A stretch of DNA of 64,000 nt from Actinomadura syzygii (GTDB lineage: Bacteria > Actinomycetota > Actinomycetes > Streptosporangiales > Streptosporangiaceae). Both the position numbers and the translations under genes were made by a program. Positions 50,457-59,511 of this stretch are shown one piece after another. The notes beneath the pieces are model-generated. The model saw only the letters and a list, made by a program, of their open reading frames with translations. It ran no database searches and was not told the DNA's origin. The DNA is taken from positions 1 through 64,000 of the forward strand of contig NZ_VSFF01000006.1 in NCBI RefSeq assembly GCF_008085905.1, written 5' to 3'. Within the stretch, counting starts at the first letter, position 1, and every line of letters begins with the position of its first letter.

Positions 50457-51283
50457 CAGCCCGTCCTGACCGAGGCGGCCGGACGGCGGTTCAGCTTCGC
50501 CAGCGTCCGGCGGGTCGTGTGCAGGTAGTACCGCCTCGGCAGCGTCCGGACGGCCAGCGGAAGCCGCGGATACACGACGGCGAGCGTCCCGACCAACAAC
50601 CGGAACCGGCGCTCCCGCCCGGCGTCCCACTTCCACCCGTACTGCTCGCGGATCGGCGCGGGCATCAGCCCCGCCGTCAGCAGCCTGATCGCCATGAGCC
50701 CCGGCGCGTTCAGCGGCCCGCCCGGCAGCCGCGGCCGCAGCACCTGCGCCGCGATCGCCCGCGAGGCGTCGGTGATCTCCAGGCTCCGGACCATGTCCGC
50801 GTAGTACTCGCGGAACAGCGGATAGGTGGCGGGCATCCGCTCCTCCGGGCAGCCGAGGATCGTCGCGTAGATCTTGGCCTGCCGGTAGAACTCCTCCAAC
50901 TCCGCCGCGTCGAACGTCCGCCGGAACAGGAGCTGGTAGAACTGCACCGCCACCGCGAACAGGGTGGACGCCACCCACACCTGCAACTCCGGGTCGTTCG
51001 CCTCGTAGCCGGGTCCGGTGACGCTCTCGTGGCCCTTCCTGACCAGGGCGCTGAACGCCTCGGCCTCCTCCCGCGTCCCGAACTGCACCGCGTACAGCCA
51101 GCCCATCGTGTTGCGCAGGCGGCGGAGCGGGTCGTCCGCGGTGTAGCTGTGGTCGTACACGCCCTGCGCCACCAGCGGGTGCGCGGTCTGGAGCAGCGAC
51201 GCCGCGCCGCCCGCCGCGATGAGCGCGCCCTCCCGCGAGACGACGCGGATGAGGTCGTCGTCCGAGAACAGTCCATCGGTCAT
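50456..51283 (-). CDS. Oxygenase MpaB family (DUF2236) protein
   Basis: 275 residues. Helical DUF2236/MpaB pattern: REGALIAAGGAASLLQTAHP then VAQGVYDHSYTADDPLRRLR, where the conserved His (TAHP, YDHS) and Arg are potential heme-binding sites as in latex-clearing protein and MpaB. PEERMPATYPLFREYYADMV is another conserved stretch. Substrate unknown. ATG at 51281-51283. Convergent with the HtrA-like gene and divergent from arfB. Confidence 0.9.
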   Translation of the reverse strand: MTDGLFSDDDLIRVVSREGALIAAGGAASLLQTAHPLVAQGVYDHSYTADDPLRRLRNTMGWLYAVQFGTREEAEAFSALVRKGHESVTGPGYEANDPELQVWVASTLFAVAVQFYQLLFRRTFDAAELEEFYRQAKIYATILGCPEERMPATYPLFREYYADMVRSLEITDASRAIAAQVLRPRLPGGPLNAPGLMAIRLLTAGLMPAPIREQYGWKWDAGRERRFRLLVGTLAVVYPRLPLAVRTLPRRYYLHTTRRTLAKLNRRPAASVRTG

Positions 51284-51372
51284 GGCGATCAGTGTAAGTA
51301 AGTACTTTCAGATGTCGAGGGCCGGGGGTTAACGAGACGACAAGATCACATCTACCCTGCGACAATGGAGAC

Positions 51373-51798
51373 ATGCCCGACCAGATCCACGTACGCGGCT
51401 CGATCTCCATCCCGGAGTCCGAGCTGAGCTGGCGTTTCTCGCGTTCCTCGGGTCCGGGCGGGCAGCACGTCAACACGAGCGCCACCGCCGCCGAACTCTC
51501 CTTCGACGTCGCGAACTCGCCGTCCCTGCCCGAGCCGATGCGCTCCCGCGCCCTGGAGCGGCTCGCGTCCCGCCTGGTCCGCGGCGTCCTCACGATCCGC
51601 GCCGAGGAGTACCGCTCCCAGCAGCGCAACCGCGACGCCGCCCGCACCCGCCTCGCCACCCTCCTCGCCGACGCCACGGCCCCGCCCCCGAAGAAGCGCG
51701 TCCCGAAGAAGATCCCCCGCGGCATCAACGAACGCCGCCTGGAGAACAAGAAACGCCGCTCCGCCGTAAAACGCCAACGCACCACCCGCTGGGACTGA
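51373..51798 (+). CDS. arfB: Alternative ribosome-rescue factor ArfB
   Basis: 141 residues. Release factor domain with catalytic GGQ in RSSGPGGQHVNTSAT (about 33-36), but no codon-recognition domain, and a basic C-terminal tail (KKRVPKKIPRGINERRLENK) that enters the empty mRNA channel. Hydrolyses peptidyl-tRNA on stalled ribosomes. Length is typical for ArfB/YaeJ. Confidence 0.94.
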   Translation: MPDQIHVRGSISIPESELSWRFSRSSGPGGQHVNTSATAAELSFDVANSPSLPEPMRSRALERLASRLVRGVLTIRAEEYRSQQRNRDAARTRLATLLADATAPPPKKRVPKKIPRGINERRLENKKRRSAVKRQRTTRWD

Positions 51799-51907
51799 CC
51801 CCAGCAGCCCGCCGCGCGAATTCGCATGGCCTAGGCTGGTGGCGAAGTCACAGAGCGGCTCGTCAACGCCGGGAATCCGCCGGTTCACCGACCACCGAGG
51901 ACGGAGC

Positions 51908-52477
51908 ATGAGAACCTATGACCGGCTGCGCCCGACGGCGATCGCCATCATGGAGCAACTGGACGCGTACGGCGTCGAGCTGGACGACCAAGGTGTCCAC
52001 GTGATGATGAGTCCGGTCAACCGGCACGAACTCGCGATCTCACGACTGCTGCGGCAGCTGCTCCCCCAGCTCGGCCCGGACATGCTGGCCCACGCCGGTA
52101 CGCCCGAGATCGACGATCCGGGGACGGGCAGGCTGCGGCGACCCGACCTCGTGGTCGTCCCCGAAGCCGCGCTGGAGCGTCCCGGCCAGAGCTACCTCCG
52201 CCCCGAGGACGTGGAGCTCGTGGCCGAGGTGGTCTCGGCTCCGAACCCCGAGAACGACTACGAGCACAAGGCCGCCGACTATCCCGCCATGGGAATCCCG
52301 ACGTACCTGATCATCGACCCGCGCAAGTCGACGGTGACGGTGCTCAGCGAGCCCGGATCGACTCCCGAAGGAACCCGGTACCGCACCAGGCGCGACTATG
52401 TGTTCGGCGACCAGGTCGAGGCCGGAGGCTACATCATCGACAGCGACGCGTTCCTCCCCTACGAAGACGGCTCGTGA
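51908..52477 (+). CDS. Uma2 family putative restriction endonuclease
   Basis: 189 residues from the ATG at 51908 (GAGGACGGAG upstream). PD-(D/E)xK-type Uma2 fold: RRPDLVVVPEAAL holds the Asp, LVAEVVSAPNPENDYEHKAA holds the catalytic Glu and the following Lys, and GIPTYLIIDPRKSTVTVL is the next conserved strand. Uma2 genes are numerous in Streptomyces and relatives; their substrates are mostly unknown. Stands alone. Confidence 0.9.
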   Translation: MRTYDRLRPTAIAIMEQLDAYGVELDDQGVHVMMSPVNRHELAISRLLRQLLPQLGPDMLAHAGTPEIDDPGTGRLRRPDLVVVPEAALERPGQSYLRPEDVELVAEVVSAPNPENDYEHKAADYPAMGIPTYLIIDPRKSTVTVLSEPGSTPEGTRYRTRRDYVFGDQVEAGGYIIDSDAFLPYEDGS

Positions 52478-52743
52478 CTCAACGAAATTCGGTCGGGACG
52501 GCGCGGTTCGAGGAGGTGGCCGGGCACGTCGTCCGTCTAGTCGCCGAGTCCGAGGGTGTGACGCGCTAGTTCGCGTTCGCGGTCTTTGGTCCCTGGGAGG
52601 TAATTCCCGGGGGCTTTTCCTTGGGGCCTCATACCGGCGGGGGAAAGGGATCGGTCGCGTTGGGGAGGGAGGGGGCGGGGCGTCGGACGGAGCATCGAGG
52701 GGTCGGGCCATTCGGGGTCCGGCTGGAACGGACGGGAGTCTCG

Positions 52744-53358
52744 ATGTTCGGCAAGGCGATCAAGTTGGGCGTGCTGGCAATGGCGGGGGTCGCGCTGGTG
52801 GCCGCTCCCGTGGCGGCGCAGGAGACGGGGAACAAGGCGGGAAAGGCCGCGAAAGGCGCGCGGGTTTCAGGGGCCGCGCAGATCAAGTTGACTTTCTCGC
52901 CCGATCAGGAGGTCCGCGCATTCGCGTTCGACGTGACGGGCGTCCCGTATTCGGAGCCGAAGCAGGGCGCTCCGCAGGGGCTGCCGACCGACGCGCGCGG
53001 AACGGTGCAGATCTCTCACCACTCGCCGCAGGAAGGGTGGACGGTGAGGGCGAAGGCCAAGGTCGACTGCCTGGCGACGAGTCCCGGAAACGCGACGCTC
53101 ACGGCGATCGTCTACGAGGCGGACGAGCCGGTCGAAGACTGGATCGGCAAGCGCATGGGCTTCAGCGTCCAAGACGGCCGTCACGGTGAGCCGGACCGGG
53201 TGGGATTCTCCTGGGCGGTCGTGAACGGCGTTCAGAACGACAAGGGCGAGTGGGAACAGGGAAAGGTCGGGACGTGCATGGGTCCCGCGGCTTTCGCGCC
53301 GGTCACCAAGGGCGGTTACCAGGTGCGGCACGCCGATCTGCTACCCCCGCCGAAGTGA
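52744..53358 (+). CDS. Secreted protein of unknown function
   Basis: 204 residues from the ATG at 52744 (GGGAG upstream). Signal peptide to about residue 25 (LGVLAMAGVALVAAPVAAQ). The mature part is probably a beta-sandwich: QIKLTFSPDQEVRAFAFDVT and GTVQISHHSPQEGWTVRAKA, with two cysteines (VDCLATS, GTCMGPA) that could form a disulfide. I do not recognise the family. Its 3' end overlaps the convergent methyltransferase gene by 18 nt. Confidence 0.8.
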   Translation: MFGKAIKLGVLAMAGVALVAAPVAAQETGNKAGKAAKGARVSGAAQIKLTFSPDQEVRAFAFDVTGVPYSEPKQGAPQGLPTDARGTVQISHHSPQEGWTVRAKAKVDCLATSPGNATLTAIVYEADEPVEDWIGKRMGFSVQDGRHGEPDRVGFSWAVVNGVQNDKGEWEQGKVGTCMGPAAFAPVTKGGYQVRHADLLPPPK

Positions 53359-54156
53359 GGGCTTCCCGGCTACGCCGCCCCACATGCCGGTCGTGAGGGA
53401 CGGGGGCGCGCCCGGCTCGGGGTGCCAGTCCTGAACCGGGACGACGCCGGGATCGAGCAGGTCGAGCCCGTCGAAGAACCGGCTGACGCCCTCGTGCGTG
53501 CGGAAGGTGACGCGGTATCCCATCGCCTTGGTGAGGGCCTTTTCGGCGGCCTCCATCTGCTCCGGCAATTGGTCGATGCCCGGATGGGTGATGGCGAGGA
53601 AGCTGCCGGGCGGAAAGGCGTCCATGAGATCGCGGACGATTTCGCCCGGCTCGTCCTCGTCCGGAACGCAGTGCAGTATCGCGATCAGCAGCAGTCCCAC
53701 CGGGCGGTTGAGGTCGAGCAGCCCGGACGCGCCTTTCAGGATCAGGCCGGTGTCGCGCAGGTCGGCGTCGATGAACGCGGTGGGCGCGCTGACGCCGGAC
53801 AGCAGTGCCCGCGCGTGGACGAGCACGATCGGGTCATTGTCGACATAGACCACCCGGCAGTTGGGATTGACGGCCTGCGCGACGAGGTGCGTGTTGTCGG
53901 CGGTCGGAATGCCGGTGCCGATGTCGAGGAACTGGGTGATTCCCCGTCCGGCCATGAAGCGGACGGCGCGGCTCAGGAACGCCCGGTTCGCGGTGACTCC
54001 GGGCTTGATGGTCGGGGTGGCCGCCATGACCTGCTCGGCGGCGTTCCGGTCGGACTCGTAATTGTCCTTGCCGCCTAACCAGTAATCGTAAATTCGGGCG
54101 ATATGGGGGGTGGTGATGTCGATGCCCGCCGGTGCGGTCTCGTCCTCGCCGACCAT
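53341..54156 (-). CDS. SAM-dependent methyltransferase (DUF574/PF04672 type)
   Basis: 271 residues from the ATG at 54154-54156. The family start is clear: ITTPHIARIYDYWLGGKDNY. SAM-binding motif I ITQFLDIGTGIPTADNTHLV, motif II RVVYVDNDPIVLVHARALL, then VGLLLIAILHCVPDEDEPGE. This family is greatly expanded in Streptomyces and Streptosporangiales; substrates unknown. Longer upstream frame extensions are not supported. Confidence 0.93.
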   Translation of the reverse strand: MVGEDETAPAGIDITTPHIARIYDYWLGGKDNYESDRNAAEQVMAATPTIKPGVTANRAFLSRAVRFMAGRGITQFLDIGTGIPTADNTHLVAQAVNPNCRVVYVDNDPIVLVHARALLSGVSAPTAFIDADLRDTGLILKGASGLLDLNRPVGLLLIAILHCVPDEDEPGEIVRDLMDAFPPGSFLAITHPGIDQLPEQMEAAEKALTKAMGYRVTFRTHEGVSRFFDGLDLLDPGVVPVQDWHPEPGAPPSLTTGMWGGVAGKPSLRRG

Positions 54157-54254
54157 GCGATCCAGCCTAGCCCTGACAACGAATGGAAGATCATGTTTTG
54201 TCACCGGTAAATGGCCGACAACGGCCGTGCGGCCACACCGGCGGCAAAGACGGC

Positions 54255-54301
54255 CGCGCGCCGCGGTGCTCGGGCGAACCCGTTGAGCACCGCGGCGCGC
54301 G
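54255..54301 (-). terminator. Stem-loop terminator after the metalloprotease gene
   Basis: Perfect 17-bp stem (54255-54271, CGCGCGCCGCGGTGCTC; 54285-54301, its complement), 13-nt loop, 21 nt after the stop at 54323. Confidence 0.82.
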
Positions 54302-54322
54302 GGTGAATCAGAAGCGAGGGAG

Positions 54323-56131
54323 TCAGACCTTCTCCCAGAGGGCCGGAACGTTCGGCGGCGTCCAGCCGGGCGCCGCGGTGTGCGCCTGGAGGCAGCGGTA
54401 CTGCACGCCGTCGTAGGTGACGAGGTCACCGACCTTGTAGGAGCCGGTCGCGGCCCAGGTGGTGGACCCGCCCGGGTCGCCCGGGTCGCCGGGGTCACCC
54501 GGGTCGCTGGCCCGGCTGCCGACCTTCACGCCCGCCCAGGCGTTCGCGGTCGCCGTGTACTCGGGGCTGGTCGCCCCGTACAGGGCGGACGCGGCGGCGA
54601 GCGTCGCGCGGCGGGCGTCGGCGTAGTTGGTGTTCGAGCGCATCTGCTCGGTCAGCGCCTTGAACCAGATCGCGGCGGCCTTCTCGCGCCCGATGCCGGT
54701 GACCGGCTTGCCGTCGCCCGTCGGCGAGTTGTACGACACGCCGTTGATGGTCTTCGCGCCGCTGCCCTCGGACAGCAGGTAGAAGAAGTGGTTCGCGATG
54801 CCGGACGAGTAGTGCACGTCCACGTTTCCGGCGTTCGTCGACCAGTTGTCGAGCGAGTTGCCGTCCTTGCTCGGCTTGTCCATGTACCGGAGCGGCTGGC
54901 CGTTGCCGAAGATGTTCAGCTTCTCGCCGATGAGGTAGTCGCCGACGTCGCTGGAGTTGTTCGCCCAGAACTCCATGGCGGTCGCCATGATGTCGGACGT
55001 CGCCTCGTTCAGGCCGCCGGACTCGCCCTCGTAGATGAGGCCCGCGGTGTTGGACGTGACGCCGTGGCTCATCTCGTGGCCCGCGACGTCCAGCTCGGTC
55101 AGCGGCGCGTTGTTGCCGGAGCCGTCGCCGTACGTCATGCAGAAGCAGCTGTCGTCCCAGAAGGCGTTGACGTAGCTGCTGCCGTAGTGGACGCGGGAGT
55201 ACGCGCCGACGCCGTCGCCGCGGATGCCGGACCGGCCGAAGACGGTCTTGTAGAAGTCCCACGTCTCGCCCGCGCCGTACGCCGCGTCCACGGCGGCGGT
55301 CTGGCTGTTGCTCGGCGAGCCGTTGCCCCAGGTGTCGCTGGAGTTGGAGAACAGGGTCCCGCGACCCGACGTGGCCCGGTTCAGGTTCGTCGTGTCGTGG
55401 TTGCCGCGGCCGGTGTCGCGCAGCACGTACTGCCCGCCGGACTGGCTGGTGCCGAGCTGGACGGTGCCGGAGTACTGGCTGTTGCCGGTGCCGGTCTGGA
55501 CGCCCTGCCACTGCGTGATCGTCTTGCCGGTGGCGGCGTCGGTGATCACGTGCAGGCGGCTCGGGGTGCCGTCCTTCTGCGTCCCGCCGACGACGGTCTC
55601 CCAGGCCAGGACGGGGTTGGCGCCCTGCATCCAGACGACCTTCTGCGGGGCGACGCTGCCCTTGGCCTTGGGCGTGGCGGGCTTGGTGGACGCGAGCGTC
55701 CGCGGCGCCGTGTTCACCTTCAGCTCACTGGTGAGCCCCTGGGTGACGCCCTCGATCTCGCCGGACGGCGCCCGGTGCACGATGAGGTCGCCGCCGATGA
55801 CGGGCAGGCCCTCGTAGGTGCGCAGGTAGCGGGTGTGGGTGGTGCCGTCCTGGTTCTTGACGACGCTCTTGGCCTTGAGCTCGACCTTGTCGCTGAACTT
55901 CAGCTCGGACGCGGTCGTGTCCTCCTGGGCCTTGGCCTTGCCGACCAGCGCCTTGTACTCCTGGGCGCTGACCTTGGCGGGGAGCTGTCCGGGGTCGCCC
56001 TGGGCGGGCGCCGCCGGGGCGGCGGACGCCGGTCCCGTCTGGAGGCCGATCGCCGCCATGGCGGCGACGGTGACCAGCGCGGTTCCGGTGGCGACGCGCC
56101 TGTGGGCACGTCCTCGGGGTGTGGATCTCAC
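54323..56131 (-). CDS. Secreted M4 (thermolysin-like) metalloprotease with chitin-binding type domain
   Basis: 602 residues from the GTG at 56129-56131 (AAGGAGC upstream). Signal peptide to about residue 38, FTP and PepSY propeptide (about 60-200, including RYLRTYEGLPVIGGDLIVHR). M4 catalytic domain: HEMSH zinc site in VAGHEMSHGVTSNTAGLIYE (about 350), third ligand Glu in GGLNEATSD (about 375), His in DVHYSSGIANHFFYLL. A DPG-repeat linker leads to a C-terminal CBM5/12-type module (about 558-602, YKVGDLVTYDGVQYRCLQAH then PALWEKV). Secreted proteolysis, perhaps on chitinous material. The LuxR-type regulator upstream may control it. Confidence 0.95.
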   Translation of the reverse strand: MRSTPRGRAHRRVATGTALVTVAAMAAIGLQTGPASAAPAAPAQGDPGQLPAKVSAQEYKALVGKAKAQEDTTASELKFSDKVELKAKSVVKNQDGTTHTRYLRTYEGLPVIGGDLIVHRAPSGEIEGVTQGLTSELKVNTAPRTLASTKPATPKAKGSVAPQKVVWMQGANPVLAWETVVGGTQKDGTPSRLHVITDAATGKTITQWQGVQTGTGNSQYSGTVQLGTSQSGGQYVLRDTGRGNHDTTNLNRATSGRGTLFSNSSDTWGNGSPSNSQTAAVDAAYGAGETWDFYKTVFGRSGIRGDGVGAYSRVHYGSSYVNAFWDDSCFCMTYGDGSGNNAPLTELDVAGHEMSHGVTSNTAGLIYEGESGGLNEATSDIMATAMEFWANNSSDVGDYLIGEKLNIFGNGQPLRYMDKPSKDGNSLDNWSTNAGNVDVHYSSGIANHFFYLLSEGSGAKTINGVSYNSPTGDGKPVTGIGREKAAAIWFKALTEQMRSNTNYADARRATLAAASALYGATSPEYTATANAWAGVKVGSRASDPGDPGDPGDPGGSTTWAATGSYKVGDLVTYDGVQYRCLQAHTAAPGWTPPNVPALWEKV

Positions 56132-56365
56132 GCGGTGCTCCTTGTCTGCCGGCCGTCTCGGGGTGACGGCCGAGGGGGGTTGCTCTCCGGGCGGACGCGG
56201 TCGCGCCCACGGAGCTCCGGAGTGCTGGGAGGCGGTTGACCCGGGAACGATCGCATGCATTTGTGTGCATGTCACCGCAAAGTTCGCGGCTCGCCGCCAT
56301 CCGTAGGGACATCGGAGGGGACGCAAGGGAAACCCCTACACACCCCAGGGGTTGACGAGGGTGCG

Positions 56366-59272
56366 TTATCGGGACAGGGTGGCGCCCGGCCCGTCCAGCC
56401 CTCCGCCGAGGAGCGAGCCGAGCTGCGACCGGGAGCGGATCCCGAGCTTGCGGTAGATCCGCGTGAGGGACGCCTCGACGGTCTTCACGCTCAGGAACAA
56501 CCGGTGCGCCACCTGCTGGTTCGTCGCGCCCTGGCCGACGAGCAGCGCGATCCGCCGTTCGCCCTCGGTCAGCGCGACCTGCGCCGCGGGGGCGGCCACG
56601 CCGGGGCCGTCCGGGACGCCCGCGTCGGGCCGCGCGAGCCGGTGCCGCGCCTGCTCGGCCCACGGCCGCGCGCCGCAGCGCAGGAAGATCTCCAGGGCCT
56701 CCGCGGCCGTCCGCCGGGCCGGGCCGCCGCGCCGCCGCCGCCGTTCGATCCGGGCCTCCTCCAGCAGGCACTGCCCGGCTTCGAGCGGCTGGCCGAGCCG
56801 TTCGAAGAGCGCGGCGGCGCGGCGCAGGAGAGCGACGGCCTGGTCGTGCTCGCCGCGCGCCGCGAGCACGCACGCCTCGGCCCGGTCGAGCTGGCCGGTG
56901 ACGCCGACGCCGCGCGTCCGGTCGCCGACGGCGGCGCGGGTCGCGCGGATCACCCGCTCGGCCCGCTCGGTGTCCCCGAGGGACGCGAGCCCCTGTGCGA
57001 GGTCGCCCTGCCAGCGCAGCACCATCGGGGACAGCGGTCCGCGTCTGTGTTCGTTTTCGTCGGTGGACGAACCCAGTGCGTCGATACGCAGAAGGGTGTC
57101 GACTCCTGTACGCACGTCGCCCGCGCGCATGTACGCGACACCCAGCACGTGGAGCAGGCGGCCCTGGAAGATGACGTCGTTCTCCTGCTCGGACGCGCGC
57201 AGCCCTTGCTCGGCCAACGCGGCGGCACGGTCCACACTGCCTCCGGCGAGTTCGGCCAAGGCGCCGTGGTACCAGGCGGGTCCGGGGCTGAGCGCGGCCT
57301 GCTCGGTGATGCGCATGGCACGGTCCGCGAAGTCGAGCGCCTCGCGACAGCGTCCCGTCCGGACGGACACCTCCGACAGGTTGCGCAGGACGTGCACGAC
57401 CTCTTCGCCTGACCCGCGCTCCACTAGCGCCAGCATCCGCAGTAGTTCCGTACGGGCCTCGGTAAGACGGTCTTCAAAAATGGCGCAGTAGGCGGCCAGA
57501 TATCGGGGCGTTGTATGAAGTTGGCCGTCGAGAGGTGGTTCGGGCAGGCGGCGGGCGCGTTTCAGGTCGCTGGCGTAGTCTCCGCGCCCTTCCAAGAGGG
57601 AGATGTTCGCGCGGAGGGCGAGCGCCTTGGCCTCCAGTGCCGTGTCACCGATCGCGCGGGCGTGCGCGAGCGCGCCGTTGGCCTCGTGCTCCGCGCGCTC
57701 GGACGCGCCGTTCACGAGCAGGCCGATCGCCATCCGCAGCCGGAGCGGGCCGAGGAGTGCGGGATCGCCGTCCGCGTCGACGAGCGCCGCCGCGAACACC
57801 TCGCCCATCTCCGCGAGCCCCTGCCCGGACAGGTCCAGCAGCGCGAGCCGGACCCGGACGCGCTGGCCGCGCGTCGCGTCCGCCGCGAGGACCGCCTCCG
57901 CCGCCCGGTGCACGAGGTCGGGCAGGCCGCCGTTCGCGCCCGCCTCGGCCGCCGCGACCAGCCATTCCAGCCGCTCCGCCGCGGGCTCGGCCGGGGACCG
58001 GTCGGCGGCCAGCCGGTACAGCTCGGCCGCCATCCGGTGCGAGCCCAGCCGGACGGCCTGCTCCGCCGCCGTCACCAGCGAGTGCGCCAGCTCGGCGTTC
58101 GGGCCGGGGTCGGCGAGGGCGCGGTGCCTGGCGCGTCCGGCCGCGTCCGGGACGACGGCGGCGAGCGCCCGGTGCACCCGCGCGAGGTGCCGCGCGTCGG
58201 CGGACTCGGCGAGGACCGTGCCGACCGCGGGCGGCGTGAACCGGATCCCGCCGCCCTCGGTGATCAGCAGGCCCAGCACGGCGGCGGTGCGGATGTCGCG
58301 GGCCGCCTCGGCGCGTCCCGCGCGGCGCAGCAGGTCCGTGGTCGGACGGATCGCGAGCGCGGCCATCAGCAGCGTCTCGTGCGCCTGCGCCGGGAGCCGG
58401 GCCAGCCGCTCCGCGATCACCGCCTGGACGCGCTGCGGCAGCGGCGCGGGCCGCCAGTGCCGCGGGATCCGGTCGGTGAACGCGCCGCCGAGCGCCAGCG
58501 CGAGGTAGGGGTTGCCGCCGGAGTCGGAGTGCAGCGTGTTCACGACGCGCACCGGCAGGCCGTAGCTCTCGAACATCTCGGCCAGCTCGTCCTGCGTCAG
58601 CGGCGGGACGGGCAGGTGCAGCGCGTCGGGCGCGGGCGCCCACGGCGCGCTGCCTCCGTCGCCGGCGGCGAAGCCGTCCGGCCAGCGTCCGGCGACGACC
58701 GCGCGGACGCCCCGGGACGCGAGCCTGCCCACGGCGTACCGGACGGCGTGCACGGTCTCGGCGTCCAGCCACTGCGCGTCGTCGACGAGCAGCAGCACGG
58801 GACGTTCGCCGGCGCAGCGCGCGACCAGCCCGCGGAAGGCCAGCCTGCACGCGACGTGGTCCATGCTCGACCGGTCGGTGGCCGTCCGCTCGGCGGGCCC
58901 TTCGGCAGACCGTTCGAGCGACCTCTCGGAGGGCGGCGCCGGGTGCGGCGCGGGCAGCCCCGTGAGCCGCTCGCGTGGCAGCTCGGCGGTCAGCGCGCCG
59001 GGCAACTGGTCGAGCAGCTCGGCCAGCCCCGAGCACGGGACCCACCGCTCCGTCTCGGTACCGGCGACGCGCAGCACCAGCTCGCCGCGGGTCGCGGCTG
59101 CCGCCCCCACGGCTTCGAGCAGCGCGGTCTTGCCTATGCCGCTCGGTCCCGTGAGGACGACGCCGCCGTTCGCGGCGAGGCGGGACTCTAAGGCCGTGAG
59201 CAGGGCTGCACGACCTACCAGCGTCGGCGATGCACCGGTCCTGACCGCGGGCGGCGCGGCACCGACGTCCAT
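56366..59272 (-). CDS. Large ATP-binding LuxR-family transcriptional regulator (LAL type)
   Basis: 968 residues from the ATG at 59270-59272 (GGAGGGGAG upstream). N-terminal AAA/STAND domain with Walker A GPSGIGKTALLEAV (about 41) and Walker B VLLLVDDAQWLD. A long TPR-like helical middle follows, and a C-terminal LuxR helix-turn-helix (about 895-955: LTEGERRIALLVGQGATNQQ and LSVKTVEASLTRIYRKLGIR). Architecture as in MalT/LAL regulators, which often control extracellular enzymes or secondary metabolism. Lies upstream of the M4 protease gene on the same strand, with a 234-bp gap; the effector is unknown. Confidence 0.94.
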   Translation of the reverse strand: MDVGAAPPAVRTGASPTLVGRAALLTALESRLAANGGVVLTGPSGIGKTALLEAVGAAAATRGELVLRVAGTETERWVPCSGLAELLDQLPGALTAELPRERLTGLPAPHPAPPSERSLERSAEGPAERTATDRSSMDHVACRLAFRGLVARCAGERPVLLLVDDAQWLDAETVHAVRYAVGRLASRGVRAVVAGRWPDGFAAGDGGSAPWAPAPDALHLPVPPLTQDELAEMFESYGLPVRVVNTLHSDSGGNPYLALALGGAFTDRIPRHWRPAPLPQRVQAVIAERLARLPAQAHETLLMAALAIRPTTDLLRRAGRAEAARDIRTAAVLGLLITEGGGIRFTPPAVGTVLAESADARHLARVHRALAAVVPDAAGRARHRALADPGPNAELAHSLVTAAEQAVRLGSHRMAAELYRLAADRSPAEPAAERLEWLVAAAEAGANGGLPDLVHRAAEAVLAADATRGQRVRVRLALLDLSGQGLAEMGEVFAAALVDADGDPALLGPLRLRMAIGLLVNGASERAEHEANGALAHARAIGDTALEAKALALRANISLLEGRGDYASDLKRARRLPEPPLDGQLHTTPRYLAAYCAIFEDRLTEARTELLRMLALVERGSGEEVVHVLRNLSEVSVRTGRCREALDFADRAMRITEQAALSPGPAWYHGALAELAGGSVDRAAALAEQGLRASEQENDVIFQGRLLHVLGVAYMRAGDVRTGVDTLLRIDALGSSTDENEHRRGPLSPMVLRWQGDLAQGLASLGDTERAERVIRATRAAVGDRTRGVGVTGQLDRAEACVLAARGEHDQAVALLRRAAALFERLGQPLEAGQCLLEEARIERRRRRGGPARRTAAEALEIFLRCGARPWAEQARHRLARPDAGVPDGPGVAAPAAQVALTEGERRIALLVGQGATNQQVAHRLFLSVKTVEASLTRIYRKLGIRSRSQLGSLLGGGLDGPGATLSR

Positions 59273-59458
59273 AACTCGCTCCCCTCCGGAGGATCGGACG
59301 CCGCTCCGACAATAACCACGCGCGGGGGCGCTCACAACGATCCCAGTTCCGGGCAGTGGTACGCCCGCCGCACGGCCCCCGGACCAACGCGATCGGTCCA
59401 AGCCACACCGCTCCCAAGGACCGCCCCCAACAGACCACCCGGCGTCCCCTGTAACGGC

Positions 59459-59492
59459 AGGACGCCCGGAACGGGTTCGTTCCGGGCGTCCT
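59459..59492 (-). terminator. Stem-loop terminator after the enoyl-CoA hydratase gene
   Basis: Perfect 14-bp stem (AGGACGCCCGGAAC / GTTCCGGGCGTCCT) with a 6-nt loop, 20 nt after the stop at 59512. Confidence 0.82.
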
Positions 59493-59511
59493 CGTGGCGT
59501 TGGCGGGGCGG

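Noticed and set aside
52474..52569. 31-codon frame overlapping the Uma2 stop by GTGA
   Set aside because: Overlap suggests coupling, but the first codons are rare ones, the product matches nothing I recognise and no independent ribosome-binding site is present.
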